From contig CAVOYT010000009.1 of NCBI GenBank assembly GCA_963700745.1, positions 124,001 to 188,000 on the forward strand: a stretch of DNA of 64,000 nucleotides, written 5' to 3'. The notes under the pieces were generated by a model, which was given only the letters and a program-made list of their open reading frames with translations, searched no databases and was not told the origin of the DNA. The stretch is from UBA10649 sp963700745 (GTDB taxonomy: Bacteria; Actinomycetota; Actinomycetes; S36-B12). Below, piece after piece: positions 49,569 through 59,528 of the stretch (its first letter is position 1; each line of letters opens with the position of its first letter). The position numbers and the translations under genes are program-made.

Positions 49569-50786
49569 GCGATCTTGCCGCGGTCGTGGCGTCCCACGAG
49601 CACGAGCTGGTCGCACTGCGGCGCCTGCTCCATGCTCAGCCCGAGCCGTCCCGGGCCGAGTACCTGACCACCGAGATCCTCGTCGAGCGACTCACCGTCG
49701 AAGGGCTGCGCCCGGTCGTGCTGTCGTCCGGAACCGGCCTGGTGTGCGACATCTCGCTCGATCCGAGCCTTGCGCCGGATCCGGCCACCATGCCGATGGT
49801 CGCCCTGCGGGCGGACATCGACGCCCTCGCCATGGACGACCTCACGAATGCCCCGTACCGGTCGCACTTCCCGGGCTATCGCGCACGCGTGCGGGCATGA
49901 CGTCCATGCGGCCGCCGTCGTCGGCGCCGCGCTGACGCTGCTCGAGACTCGCCGCAACCACCCTCGGCCGGCCATGGTGCGCCTGATCTTCGAGCCCGCG
50001 GAGGAGGCGGTGCCCGGTGGCGCCGTCGACGTCATCGAGGAGGGCTGGCTGGATCACGCGCAGGCGATCTTCGGCGTCCACTGCGACCCGAAGCTCGATG
50101 TCGGGACCCTGGGCATCCGGGTCGGGCCTCTCACCTCGGCCGCCGACCAGTTCGATCTCGACCCTCCTCGGCCCCGGCGGGCATACCGCCCGCCCCCGCG
50201 AGACCGTGGACCTCGTCCGTTGGACGGCGCGCATCGCCGACCGGCTCTGGGACGAGATGAGCCTGCGCTCCGACGCGCCCCGTCACGATGGTCTTCGGCT
50301 CGGTGAACGCCGGTGTCGCCGCCAACGTGATCCCCGCGTCCGCGAGCCTGCGCGGGTCCTTCCGCACGTCGGACCGGACGGCCTGGGCGCACGGCGAGAA
50401 GGTGATGCTGGAGTCGCTGGCGCACCTGATGACCGCCGACGACATCGGCCCGACGCCCGACTGGCAGCTGGACTACACCCGTGGCCTCCCTCCGGTCGTG
50501 AACGATGCCGGCACGACCGCACTCGTCGAGCAGGTCGTCGACGCGCGAGTTCGGCCGTGCCGCTGCGGTCGAGACGCCGCAGTCCATGGGCGGGGACTCC
50601 TTCGCCTGGTACACCGAGCGGATCCCCGGCACCTACGTCCGCCTTGGCACGCACGACCCCTCGAGCGGCGATCCGCGGCTGGACCTGCACTCGGCCACCT
50701 TCGACGTGGACGAACGGGCGATCGGCATCGGCGCGACCGTGCTGGCCGGCTGCGCCCTCACGGCGCTTGACGCGCGACTCTCCTAG
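49565..50786 (+). CDS. M20-family amidohydrolase (frameshifted)
   Basis: About 407 residues. LRRLLHAQPEPSRAEYLTTE, ALRADIDALAMDDLTN, the metal site in HACGHDVHAAAVVGAAL, IFEPAEEAVPGGAVDVIEEG, and a C-terminal SMGGDSFAWYTERIPG. Frame changes near 49880, 50160, 50280 and 50545. Members cleave N-acyl or indole-conjugated amino acids and related amides. Specificity is unknown. GTG 49565 overlaps the GCS2 stop. Confidence 0.88.
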
Positions 50787-50799
50787 CGCACGGAAGGGC

Positions 50800-51458
50800 C
50801 TAGCGCACCACGTGCAGGGCCAGCCGCGCGGCCGGTCCGGACGCGTAGACGAACACCTGGCCGCGCGGCGTGCTCAGCCGCTTCCACGGCCCGGCGGTCG
50901 TCGCCGACACCTTGGCCCGGTCGTTGGCGATCATCCCCAGCTGGCGGGCCGCATGCAGGGTCCGCAGCGGCAGTCCACCGAATCCGGGGCGATCCCAGAT
51001 CTCCTCCGCCACGGACTCCTGCGCGCGCGGCGGCAGTCCGGCGCTTCGGCCCTCGAACTCGGCCGTGGCCTCATCGACCAGCGGGACGAGGTCGCCTGAC
51101 ACCGCGAAGATCGGCAGCTGCCAGCCGTCCGTGGGCGGCAGGTTGTGCACGGTGGGGTTGGCCCCCACGCGGGACCAGCGCACGCGGCAGCGCGTCGAGA
51201 TCAAGCCCGGTCGCCGCTTGTTCGCGCAACGCGTCCGCCACTCGCTCCGAGCGGAACGATCACGTCTGCGGCCTCGTGATGGGCTCGCACGGTGGGCACC
51301 GCCACGAAGACGAGGACACCCAGCGGTGGGGTGGTGAAGACACCGACGGCCTGCGAGGCCGTCACCACGCGAGCGGGCAGATCGGCATCCCATCGCAGCT
51401 GCCTGCGGCAGAAGCCCTCGAGTGCGCGGGCATCGGGTTCGGTCAGCCGGATCGTCAC
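50800..51458 (-). CDS. Conserved protein, function unknown (frameshifted)
   Basis: About 219 residues. MTIRLTEPDARALEGFCRRQ, VVTASQAVGVFTTPPLGVLV, then after frame changes near 51235 and 51185 VHNLPPTDGWQLPIFAVSGD, FGGLPLRTLHAARQLGMIAN and GQVFVYASGPAARLALHVV. No catalytic motif stands out. I do not recognise the family. Convergent with the M20 gene. Confidence 0.6.
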
Positions 51459-51494
51459 TGATGAATTGTCAAGGGCTCGAGAAGGGCCCGCAAC

Positions 51495-51869
51495 TCAGCG
51501 TGGATCCGGATCGGGTCGGCCGCTGTCGGGATCCACGACCGCCATGACGGTCGAGGCCTCCGCTGCAAGGTCGCCCACCTCGTCGAGGATCCGATACCGG
51601 AACGTGTAGGACGAGTTGCCCAGCCGCTCGATCCAGATCTCGATGATGATCGGCTCAGGCGACAGCAGGAGCGGCTTGCGATGGGTGATCTCCTGCTTGA
51701 CCACGACCTGCGCGAATGTCTCGCCACGCACGAAGCCGAGGTCGTGCAGCATCCCGACGCGGGCTTCCTGGAGGTAGTCGTGGAACACCACGTTGTTGAC
51801 GTGCCCCAGCGGGTCGAGGTCGCTGAACCGCCGGTAGACCGGGACCCGCAGGACGTGGTGGCCTGACAT
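51495..51869 (-). CDS. Acyl-CoA thioesterase, hot-dog fold
   Basis: 124 residues. MSGHHVLRVPVYRRFSDLDP and GHVNNVVFHDYLQEARVGML are the 4-hydroxybenzoyl-CoA-thioesterase signature with the catalytic Asp in SDLDPLGHVNN. Later VVVKQEITHRKPLLLSPEP. AGGAG sits 6 nt before ATG 51869. Same strand as ettA, 8 bp after its stop. The pair order matches Rv2475c-Rv2477c in M. tuberculosis, as I recall it. Confidence 0.88.
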   Translation of the reverse strand: MSGHHVLRVPVYRRFSDLDPLGHVNNVVFHDYLQEARVGMLHDLGFVRGETFAQVVVKQEITHRKPLLLSPEPIIIEIWIERLGNSSYTFRYRILDEVGDLAAEASTVMAVVDPDSGRPDPDPR

Positions 51870-51877
51870 GCGGACTC

Positions 51878-53575
51878 CTAGTGGCGGGTGAGCTTGCGGT
51901 AGGTCGCACGATGCGGCCGCGCGGCATCGGCACCGAGTCGCTCGATCTTGTTCTTCTCGTAGGACTCGAAGTTGCCCTCGAACCAGAACCACTGCGAGTC
52001 GCCCTCGTAGGCGAGGATGTGCGTGGCGATCCGGTCGAGGAACCACCGATCGTGCGACGTGATGACGGCGCAGCCGGGGAACTCGAGCAGGGCGTTCTCC
52101 AGCGAGCCGAGCGTCTCCACGTCGAGGTCGTTGGTCGGCTCGTCGAGCAGCAGCAGGTTGCCGCCCATCTTCAGCGTCATGGCGAGGTTGAGGCGGTTGC
52201 GCTCGCCGCCGGACAGCACCTTCGCCTGCTTCTGCTGGTCGGGTCCCTTGAAGCCGAAGACCGACACATAGGCGCGAGAGGGCATCTCGACGTTGCCGAC
52301 CTTGATCCAGTCGAGACCGTCCGAGACGACCTCCCAGACGTTCTTGGTGGCGTCCAACCCCGAGCGGCTCTGGTCGACGTAGGAGAGCTTGACGGTCTCG
52401 CCGACCTTGATGTCCCCCGAGGTGGGCAGGTCGTCCTTGTCGTCCGAACCACCCGCGGCCGCGGCGACGATCATCTTGAACAAGGTCGTCTTGCCGACGC
52501 CGTTGGGGCCGATGACGCCGACGATGCCGTTGCGCGGCAGCGTGAAGGACAGGTCGTCGATGAGCAGCCGGTCGCCGAAGCCCTTGGTGAGATGGTGCGC
52601 CTCGACGACGACACTGCCCAGCCGCGGGCCCGGCGGGATCTGGATCTCCTCCATGTCGAACTTGCTGGCCTTCTCGGCCTCGGCGGCCATCTCCTCGTAT
52701 CGGTCGAGGCGAGCCCGGCTCTTGGTCTGCCGGGCCTTCGCGTTCGACCGCACCCACTCGAGCTCGTCACTGAGCCGGCGCTTGAGCTTGGCGTCCTTCT
52801 GCCCCTCCACCTTGAGGCGCGCGCCCTTCGTCTCGAGGTACGTGGAGTAGTTGCCCTCGTAGGGGTAGCACTTGCCCCGGTCGATCTCGAGGATCCACTG
52901 GGCGACGTTGTCGAGGAAGTACCGGTCATGGGTGATGGCGACGACGGTGCCGGGGTACTTCTCGAGGTGCTGCTCGAGCCACTGCACGCTCTCGGCGTCG
53001 AGGTGGTTGGTCGGCTCGTCGAGGAGGAGCAGGTCCGGCTGCAGCAGCAGCAGCTTGCACAGCGCCACGCGACGCTTCTCGCCGCCGGACAGCACGGAGA
53101 CGTCGGCGTCGCCGGCCGGGCAGCGCAGCGCGTCCATGGCCTGGTCGAGCTGAGCGTCGAGATCCCAGGCGTTGCGGTGGTCGATGTCCTCCTGCAGCTT
53201 GCCCATCTCGGCCAGGAGGGTGTCGTAGTCGGCGTCCGGCTCGGCGAGCTCGGCCGAGATCGCGTTGAAGCGGTCGACCATGGCCTTGGTCTCGGCGACG
53301 CCCTCCTCGACGTTCTCGATGACCGTCTTGGTCTCGTCGAGGTTGGGCTCCTGCATGAGGATCCCGACGGTGTACCCCTCGTGCAGCATCGCCTCGCCGT
53401 TGGAGACGTCGTCGATGCCGGCCATGATCTTCAGCAGGCTCGACTTGCCGGCACCGTTCGGTCCGACGACGCCGATCTTCGCGCCGGGGAGGAAGGACAG
53501 CGTCACGTCGTCGAGGACGACCTTGTCGCCGTGTGCCTTGCGGGCCTTGCGGAGGGTGTAGATGAACTCAGCCAT
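51878..53575 (-). CDS. ettA: ABC-F translation factor EttA (energy-dependent translational throttle)
   Basis: 565 residues, intact, starting MAEFIYTLRKARKAHGDKVV. Two ABC domains: Walker A GPNGAGKSSLLKIMAG, signature VLSGGEKRRVALCKLLLLQP, Walker B LLLLDEPTNHLDAESVQWLE; then GPNGVGKTTLFKMIV, VLSGGERNRLNLAMTLKMGG and LLLLDEPTNDLDVETLGSLE. The linker between domains (RLSDELEWVRSNAKARQTKS) and arm insertion fit EttA. It gates ribosomes entering elongation by ATP level. Confidence 0.97.
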   Translation of the reverse strand: MAEFIYTLRKARKAHGDKVVLDDVTLSFLPGAKIGVVGPNGAGKSSLLKIMAGIDDVSNGEAMLHEGYTVGILMQEPNLDETKTVIENVEEGVAETKAMVDRFNAISAELAEPDADYDTLLAEMGKLQEDIDHRNAWDLDAQLDQAMDALRCPAGDADVSVLSGGEKRRVALCKLLLLQPDLLLLDEPTNHLDAESVQWLEQHLEKYPGTVVAITHDRYFLDNVAQWILEIDRGKCYPYEGNYSTYLETKGARLKVEGQKDAKLKRRLSDELEWVRSNAKARQTKSRARLDRYEEMAAEAEKASKFDMEEIQIPPGPRLGSVVVEAHHLTKGFGDRLLIDDLSFTLPRNGIVGVIGPNGVGKTTLFKMIVAAAAGGSDDKDDLPTSGDIKVGETVKLSYVDQSRSGLDATKNVWEVVSDGLDWIKVGNVEMPSRAYVSVFGFKGPDQQKQAKVLSGGERNRLNLAMTLKMGGNLLLLDEPTNDLDVETLGSLENALLEFPGCAVITSHDRWFLDRIATHILAYEGDSQWFWFEGNFESYEKNKIERLGADAARPHRATYRKLTRH

Positions 53576-53618
53576 AGCCGCTGAGCCTAGTCGGCGGGGA
53601 CCACGCCCTCGGCGCCCC

Positions 53619-54125
53619 TCAGGCCGCGGACGCCGGCGAACCCGAGGCCTCGAGGATCTCGCCGGTGCTGGTGTCCACGAGCTCCCCGTCATCCAGACCC
53701 GCTTCCGCGAGGGCATCGGCGATCGACCGGCGCTCGCTCTCCACGACCGCCTCGCGCTTCACCCGCGTGAACGTCGCCGTCCCGCGGGCAAGGTCGGGGC
53801 CGACGGAGGAGGCCTCGATGTCGAAGTAGCGCACGGTGTGGGTGTGATCCCCGCAGGGTCGCTGCACCTCGCGACTGCGCAGACGTCCGAAGACGACCAC
53901 CGGCATCCCCTTCCCGAGCGTCTGGACCACGTTGTGCGCCAGGTTGCGCCAGCAGGAGACGGTGAAGTAGTGGGTGTCCCCGTCGACCCAGCGCTGGTTC
54001 GCCCGATCGAATCGACGGGTTCCCGAGGCGACTCGGAAGGACGCCACCGGCTCCCCCGACTTCGTGAAGCGAAGCTCGACCTCGTTGACCACGTTGCCGA
54101 CGACGCTGAAGGTGATGTCGTTCAT
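53619..54125 (-). CDS. ssb: Single-stranded DNA-binding protein, short paralogue
   Basis: 168 residues. OB fold: MNDITFSVVGNVVNEVELRF, PVASFRVASGTRRFDRANQR, YFTVSCWRNLAHNVVQTLGK, VVVFGRLRSREV. It lacks the acidic C-terminal tip (DDDIPF-like) that recruits partners and ends ILEASGSPASAA, so it resembles the second SSB of actinobacteria rather than the essential one. AGGAG is 6 nt before ATG 54125. It lies upstream of ettA on the same strand. Confidence 0.9.
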   Translation of the reverse strand: MNDITFSVVGNVVNEVELRFTKSGEPVASFRVASGTRRFDRANQRWVDGDTHYFTVSCWRNLAHNVVQTLGKGMPVVVFGRLRSREVQRPCGDHTHTVRYFDIEASSVGPDLARGTATFTRVKREAVVESERRSIADALAEAGLDDGELVDTSTGEILEASGSPASAA

Positions 54126-54335
54126 GGGCTGCTCCTGAGTGTCCCCGGGTGCTCCCGGCTGATGGTCAGGCTGACGAAGGAGGCGGCCCGACCACATCCT
54201 CGAACGGGGTCGTTGTGGATCGCCGACAACCGTGCGGATGACTGTGCACAAGCATCGACGGGAGGTCGTGTCGGAGCCGAAATCTCGTTGCGCCACAACA
54301 TCTTTGATGTCAGACCCCCGACGTAGTGTGCAGTC

Positions 54336-55669
54336 ATGGACATCGCCACAGCCGAGCTCATCGCCCTCGAGGGCGCGAGCGTGCGAAGCCTGGATCCCGA
54401 TGCGGCTATCGGTGAACTGCAGCGGTTGGAGCGTCTCCTCTCGCGGCTGCACGCCCTCCAGTCGGAGCTCCTCGTCACGGCCGCGTCGCCCGAGCCCCGC
54501 ATAGACGAGTTCACGGTGCTCGACCCGCGGCCGGACCGGCACGAGGAGCGCCTGGTTCGCATCAGCGATGCCGTTCGCGAGGAGATCTCGTCGGCTCTGC
54601 GGTGGTCTCCCGCGACGACGGCTGGCCGAATCGACTCCGCCCGTCTGCTCGCCGACCCGCTGATGCAGACTCGGGACGCCCTGCGCGCGGGACTCATCAG
54701 CCCAGGTCACGTCACCGCGATCGTCGAGGCGGCGGGTCGCCTCCCCGGACGACGCGGCACGGCCACCGAGGACCGAGAGGTGTTCGCGCGAGCCTGCGCC
54801 GAGCTCCAGCGCCGCGTCCTCCCGGTCGCCGAGCGCGGCACGATCTCCCAGGTTCGGTCTGCCGGTCGGCGAGCAGTACTGGCCATCGACGCGGAAGGCG
54901 CCCAGCGACGTCGTCGTGAGGAGACTGTGCACGCGGGACGTCCACGTCGTCGACGAGCCCGACGGGATGAGCACGCTCTTCGCCCGGCTGACCACGGAGC
55001 AGGCTCACACGGTCATGCAGGCGGTCGTGGCGCGCGCCGAGACCCTCGCTGACCCGGCCCTGAGGGCCGGCGAACGCAGGGCCGAGGCCCTCGCCGATCT
55101 CGTGCTGGCGGGCTGTGGCACCGGGATTGGCGTCGGGGCCGACGCGATCGCCAGCCGTGACCGTCCACCTCGACGTCGTGGCCGGCTGGGATGACCTGCT
55201 CTCCGACGAGCCACGCTCGGCGGTCATCGAGGGCGCCGACGTCCCGGCCGAGGCGGTGCGCGACCTGCTCGCGGATCCGGACGTGACGGTCATGGTTCGT
55301 CGCCTGCTCGCGGATCCGGTCACCGGAGTCCTGACAGGAGTCGGTCGCAGTCGCTATCGGCTTCCCGAGCGGCTGCGGGAGTTCATCGCCTTCCGAGACG
55401 GCACCTGCCGGTTCCCGGGCTGCCGCCGGCGCGCGACCCGTTGCCAGATCGACCACGCCGAGGCGTGGGATGACGGAGGAGCCTCAGATCCAGAGAACCT
55501 CGGGGCGCTGTGCACGCGGCACCATCAGCTCAAGACCCACGGCGGCTGGCAGCTGCTCGACAGTCGGGACGATGGATCGTGCATCTGGCAGTCTCCGGCT
55601 CGACGGGTCCATCAACGGGACCCGGTTCCGGTGCTGGCACCGCCCGAGCCGCAACCGCCACCCTTCTGA
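54336..55669 (+). CDS. DUF222 / HNH endonuclease protein (frameshifted)
   Basis: About 444 residues. The N-terminal DUF222 helical domain (LQRLERLLSRLHALQSELLV, DAVREEISSALRWSPATTAG, DALRAGLISPGHVTAIVEAA) and a C-terminal HNH motif CRFPGCRRRATRCQIDHAEA, PENLGALCTRHHQLKTH. This is the 13E12-repeat-like family, often in many copies in actinobacteria and linked to mobile DNA, though here it is flanked by core genes. Frame changes near 54900 and 55150. Confidence 0.88.
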
Positions 55670-55676
55670 TCGACCC

Positions 55677-56098
55677 TCAGCGCGGGAGTGCCCGTGCCCT
55701 GTTGTTGCGCGGGTTGTGCTCGAGCTCGATCAGCCCGAGTTCCTCCAGCAGCGGCGGCAGGTACATGCCGAACCGCCCCCGGTAGCCCTTGCGCAGCCCG
55801 TACCACCCGCCGACGGGGTTGTCCTCGGACCGCCCCCAGGCCTCGATCGTGCCCGGGGCCGCGTCCTTCTTCTCGTCGGCCGCGCCCAGCGGCACCCAGT
55901 CCCCGGCCGCCACGAGCATCGCGTGCAGGTCGTCGATCGCCCGCAGGTCGTACTTCAGCGTCGTGGAGCCGACCTGGCACACGAGGCAGGGCGGATCGGC
56001 GTCCTCATCCCGGAACATCGTGTAGTTCGACGACCCCGGGGCCGTCGTCAACTGCCACGGGTCGTCCGCTGTGCCGCTACCAGCTCATGGTCCACCTC
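55677..56098 (-). CDS. Conserved actinobacterial protein, function unknown (frameshifted)
   Basis: About 140 residues. Core: ADDPWQLTTAPGSSNYTMFR, PPCLVCQVGSTTLKYDLRAI, AMLVAAGDWVPLGAADEKKD, GTIEAWGRSEDNPVGGWYGL, YLPPLLEELGLIELEHNPRN. GGAGG lies 6 nt before ATG 56098, but a frame change is needed just after it, near 56088. The sequence is well conserved in character, with many Trp/Gly, but has no known motif. Confidence 0.7.
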
Positions 56099-56171
56099 CG
56101 ATGGCTCACCCCACCACGGGAACGCGTGAATGCAGCAAGGGTACGTCACGGTGCGGCCCTAGGCTGCCGCG

Positions 56172-57492
56172 ATGACGACGCGCATCCATCGGGCCTGGCT
56201 GGTCGCCGGGGTGACGTTCCTCGTCCTCCTCGCCTCGGCCGCCTTCCGCTCGTCGGTGGGCGTCATGATCGTCCCGTTCGAGGACGAGTTCGGCTGGACA
56301 CGATCGGCCACCTCGCTCGCGGTCTCCGTCAACCTCGTGGTCTACGGCGTGACGGCGCCGTTCGCCGCCGCGCTCATGGAGCGCTTCGGCATCCGTCGCA
56401 TCGCCGCGATCGCGCTTGGCGCTGATCGCCGCCGGAACCGGCCTGACCCTGGTGATGACCGACGTCCTGGCAGCTGGTCGTGCTCTGGGGCCTCCTGGTC
56501 GGACTCGGCACCGGCTCGCACCGCGCTCGTCTTCGGGGCACTGGTCACGAGCCGCTGGTTCGTGCACCGCCGCGGCCTGGTGCTCGGCGTGCTCGGCGCC
56601 GCGTGGGCGACCGGCCAGCTGGTCTTCCTGCCGCTGCATCGCCCGCGACGATCGAGGACAACGGCTGGCGCTACGCCTCTGGCGCCATCGCCCTCGCCTG
56701 CGTCGCGCTGATCCCGCTGGTGTGGTTCGTGATCGCGGATCGGCCCTCCGACGTCGGGCTTCGTCCCGTACGGAGCGACCGACGAGATCACCGACGCCGA
56801 GCAGGAGCAGAACGCCACGCACAGCGGCTGGGCGGCCGCGGGCACCGCCGTGACGGTCCTGCGCGACGCCTCTCGCTCGCGTGCCTTCTGGCTGCTGGCC
56901 GGCACGTTCTTCGTCTGCGGCTGGACGACGAACGGCATCATCAGCACGCACTTCGTCCCCGCGATGCACGACCACGGCATGGCCGCGACGGCGGCCGCCA
57001 GCCTGCTGGCCGTCGTCGGCATCTTCGACATCATCGGGACGATCGGCTCCGGCTGGCTCAGCGACCGCTTCGACCCACGGCTCCTGCTCGCCGTCTACTA
57101 CGGGCTTCGCGGCACCGCCCTCATCGCCCTGCCGGTCTTCCTCGGGCCCGACATCGACCCGCCGCTGCTCGTCATCATGGTGTTCTTCGGACTCGACTGG
57201 GTCGCGACGGTCCCGCCGACGGCCCTGCTGTGCACCCGGATCGTTCGGCCCGGAACGAGGTCCGATCGTGTTCGGCTGGGTGTTCGCCTCGCACATGATC
57301 GGCGCCGCGGTGGCGGCTGCCGCCACCGGGGCGATCCGCGACGCGGCCGGCGACTACGCGACCGCGTGGTTCCTCGCCGGGTCGCTGGCCCTGCTCGCTG
57401 CGGTCGCGTCCCTCGCGATCCCCCGCGGGCGGGTGTCCGCTCCCGGGAGCCCAGTCCCGAAGTCGCCGAGCGACGTGGCCGCGCGACAATAG
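56172..57492 (+). CDS. MFS transporter (frameshifted)
   Basis: About 440 residues with 12 hydrophobic segments over two halves. Start MTTRIHRAWLVAGVTFLVLL, then VPFEDEFGWTRSATSLAVSV, LVTSRWFVHRRGLVLGVLGA, TFFVCGWTTNGIISTHFVPA, IGSGWLSDRFDPRLLLAVYY. The pattern resembles the oxalate/formate-antiporter-like and monocarboxylate-type MFS group. Frame changes near 56420, 56480, 56640, 56765 and 57257. Substrate unknown. Confidence 0.85.
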
Positions 57493-57500
57493 GCCCGCCA

Positions 57501-57573
57501 GCGCCCGTAGCTCAATGGATAGAGCAACCGGTTTCTACCCGGTCGGTTGGGGGTTCGAGTCCCTCCGGGCGCG
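57501..57573 (+). tRNA. tRNA-Arg(TCT), integration site of an element
   Basis: Acceptor arms GCGCCCG/CGGGCGC, discriminator G. The anticodon stem ACCGG/CCGGT carries loop TTTCTAC, giving anticodon TCT. T-loop GGTTCGAGTCC. CCA is not encoded. Its 3' 34 bp (57539-57572) recur at 60286-60319. Confidence 0.97.
57539..57572 (+). repeat. Left attachment repeat (attL), inside tRNA-Arg
   Basis: 34-bp copy beginning CCGGTCGGTTGGGGG and ending CTCCGGGCGC. It forms the anticodon-stem 3' side, variable loop, T-arm and acceptor 3' strand of the intact tRNA. Confidence 0.93.
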
Positions 57574-57861
57574 CTTTCCCTCATGGAAGCCCTCTGCATC
57601 TACGGGTCTCCGGATCCGTCTAGCAGTTCTTGCCGCAATGTCTGGCGGATTGCTGGGGACCGCGAGAAGCGAACGTGGACTGCACTAGGGAGCTGCCATC
57701 GAGAGGGGTTGATACACGAGCACTGGGTGATCAGGGATCTGCTCTGCGTTGTGCCGGTCGGATCGCCGAACCCCGGACGGGACGGGACCCCGACCCATGG
57801 TGCGGGCCGGGGTCCGGTCGAGCACGCCTGGCGGCCGTGCGGGCGCTGGATCCTCTCGGCT

Positions 57862-59460
57862 TCAACGGACCTTTCGGTAGACGTCTCCGTTGAACTTGTA
57901 GCCCTGGTAGACCCCGTTCACGACGATGAGTTGAAACTCCGTCCACGCATTCTCGGTGCCGTGGTATGGGTTGTCAGGCCCCGTCACGAGGCGTCGGTTC
58001 CCCCAGTCGGGGGTGAGACTCCACGAGACCCCGGCGTCGTTGACCCACCGGAGGCTGCGGCGCACCTGTCTGATCTCGCCCTTGTGCCACGCATTCTGCA
58101 CGCCGTTGGCCCGCTTGTACGTGCCCACGATGGCAGCGGTGCTGAGCACACCAGCGGAGGAGCCGCACACCGTGTCGCGCCAGGTGTTCTCACCCTGGCC
58201 CGTGTAGCAGATGGCGGACTGCTCGAAGACGGAGGACTTCGACAACGGCCCCGTGGGTCCGTCCGCCAGCTCGCACGCGGAGTCGGAGACGAAATCGTCA
58301 CCGCAGCCGTTCTTGCCGTTGCCCCAGCGGTACACGTTCGTCGGTTCCAACCAGGCGGGCCACCTGCTCCCGTACAGACCCTGCTTCAGGTCCACGTCGA
58401 AGGTCTCCAGGTTCTCCCACGTACTCCAGTCCCTACCCCGGTCGGTGTCGTCGTACAGACTCACCCAGAAGGTGTCTACGTACTGATGGCTGCCAACGGT
58501 CGAGTAGAGCCCGTGGGAGCCCAATGCGGCATAGACGACGGGATGCGTGCCGTACGCCTTCTGGATGTTCCGCCACGGAATCGTCTCACCGTGATCGTGC
58601 TGGGACAGGATGACACTCTTCGGTTGAAGCATCGTGTCGAGTCGAACCGTCATGGTCTCCCAGTCGCTGACGTGGTTCCCGTAGACCGTCCCGAATTGCT
58701 TCTTGCCGAGGTTGAAGGGGTAGTAGTGGAAGTAGATGAGGTCGACGTAGCCCCCGACGTTCTTCTGCTGCCAGAAGGCGTATGACGTCGCCTGCGACGC
58801 GGCCTGCCCATGGAGGTATCTGGGGAAGCCATCGTCCAGGTCGTCCTTGGTGTACATCCACACCTGACCATCCCGCGTCACCGGCTCCATCCAGCTCAAC
58901 GCATAGTCGACGGAGGACGGCATGAAGGACTCAGCCTCCGACAGCCAGACCTGGGGGGCATAGCGGCGCAGCAGATCAGCCTTGACGTACGCACTGCGGG
59001 CCGGACCCGCCACCGGGTCGTCCATGAACAACTGCCAGCTGTTGGTATTCGCGGCATCGGGGGCATCGTCGAACACTGCCCGGTAGCCCGCGGCAGCAGC
59101 GCCGTCACGGACGATGCCGCCGCTGCCGGTGAGGCGGAAGAGCTGAGGCGCGTACGTCTTGCCGTCGTAGGTGGGTGTCGCCGACCACTTCGCGTCGTCG
59201 CCGTCGCAGCCGTGCCCGTCCCGTCGCCACAGGACTTTGCTATACGACTCGCCGGGCGCAAGCGTGATCCTCGCCCCGATGAAGCCCACAGTCAGGTCAG
59301 GTTCGATGCACTCCCAGACCGGTCCGATGTCTATCACGAGGGGACGGTTGGACCCGTTCTGGATAACGTAGGTCGCACCGTCGCCCGCCTGAGCCGGAGA
59401 GGCTCCGAGGACTGCCGCTACCGCGAGAACGACGACGAAGATGAAGCTCTTACGCAACAT
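57862..59460 (-). CDS. Secreted Vps62-like protein
   Basis: 532 residues, intact. A signal peptide (MLRKSFIFVVVLAVAAVLGA, cleavage near AQAGDG). An N-terminal beta region of about 120 residues has Cys in VWECIEPD and GHGCDGDD. The Vps62/DUF946-like domain runs from about residue 165 to 400: APQVWLSEAESFMPSSVDY, LIYFHYYPFNLGKKQFGTVY, VSDWETMTVRLD, HDHGETIPWRNI, VYAALGSHGLYSTVG. The His/Asp-rich blocks suggest a metal site. A C-terminal beta part ends GYKFNGDVYRKV. It is the only intact cargo of the tRNA-Arg element. Function unknown; relatives include fungal Vps62 and secreted proteins. Confidence 0.75.
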   Translation of the reverse strand: MLRKSFIFVVVLAVAAVLGASPAQAGDGATYVIQNGSNRPLVIDIGPVWECIEPDLTVGFIGARITLAPGESYSKVLWRRDGHGCDGDDAKWSATPTYDGKTYAPQLFRLTGSGGIVRDGAAAAGYRAVFDDAPDAANTNSWQLFMDDPVAGPARSAYVKADLLRRYAPQVWLSEAESFMPSSVDYALSWMEPVTRDGQVWMYTKDDLDDGFPRYLHGQAASQATSYAFWQQKNVGGYVDLIYFHYYPFNLGKKQFGTVYGNHVSDWETMTVRLDTMLQPKSVILSQHDHGETIPWRNIQKAYGTHPVVYAALGSHGLYSTVGSHQYVDTFWVSLYDDTDRGRDWSTWENLETFDVDLKQGLYGSRWPAWLEPTNVYRWGNGKNGCGDDFVSDSACELADGPTGPLSKSSVFEQSAICYTGQGENTWRDTVCGSSAGVLSTAAIVGTYKRANGVQNAWHKGEIRQVRRSLRWVNDAGVSWSLTPDWGNRRLVTGPDNPYHGTENAWTEFQLIVVNGVYQGYKFNGDVYRKVR

Positions 59461-59528
59461 ACCGACTCCACCGTCATGAGGGCTCTCAAGAGACCTGACC
59501 CACGCCTCTCGTTGACACTAAGCCCGCC

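Noticed and set aside
54336..55669. Group II intron or homing endonuclease suggested by the HNH motif
   Set aside because: The DUF222 plus HNH layout marks the common 13E12-like family. There is no reverse transcriptase or intron structure around it.
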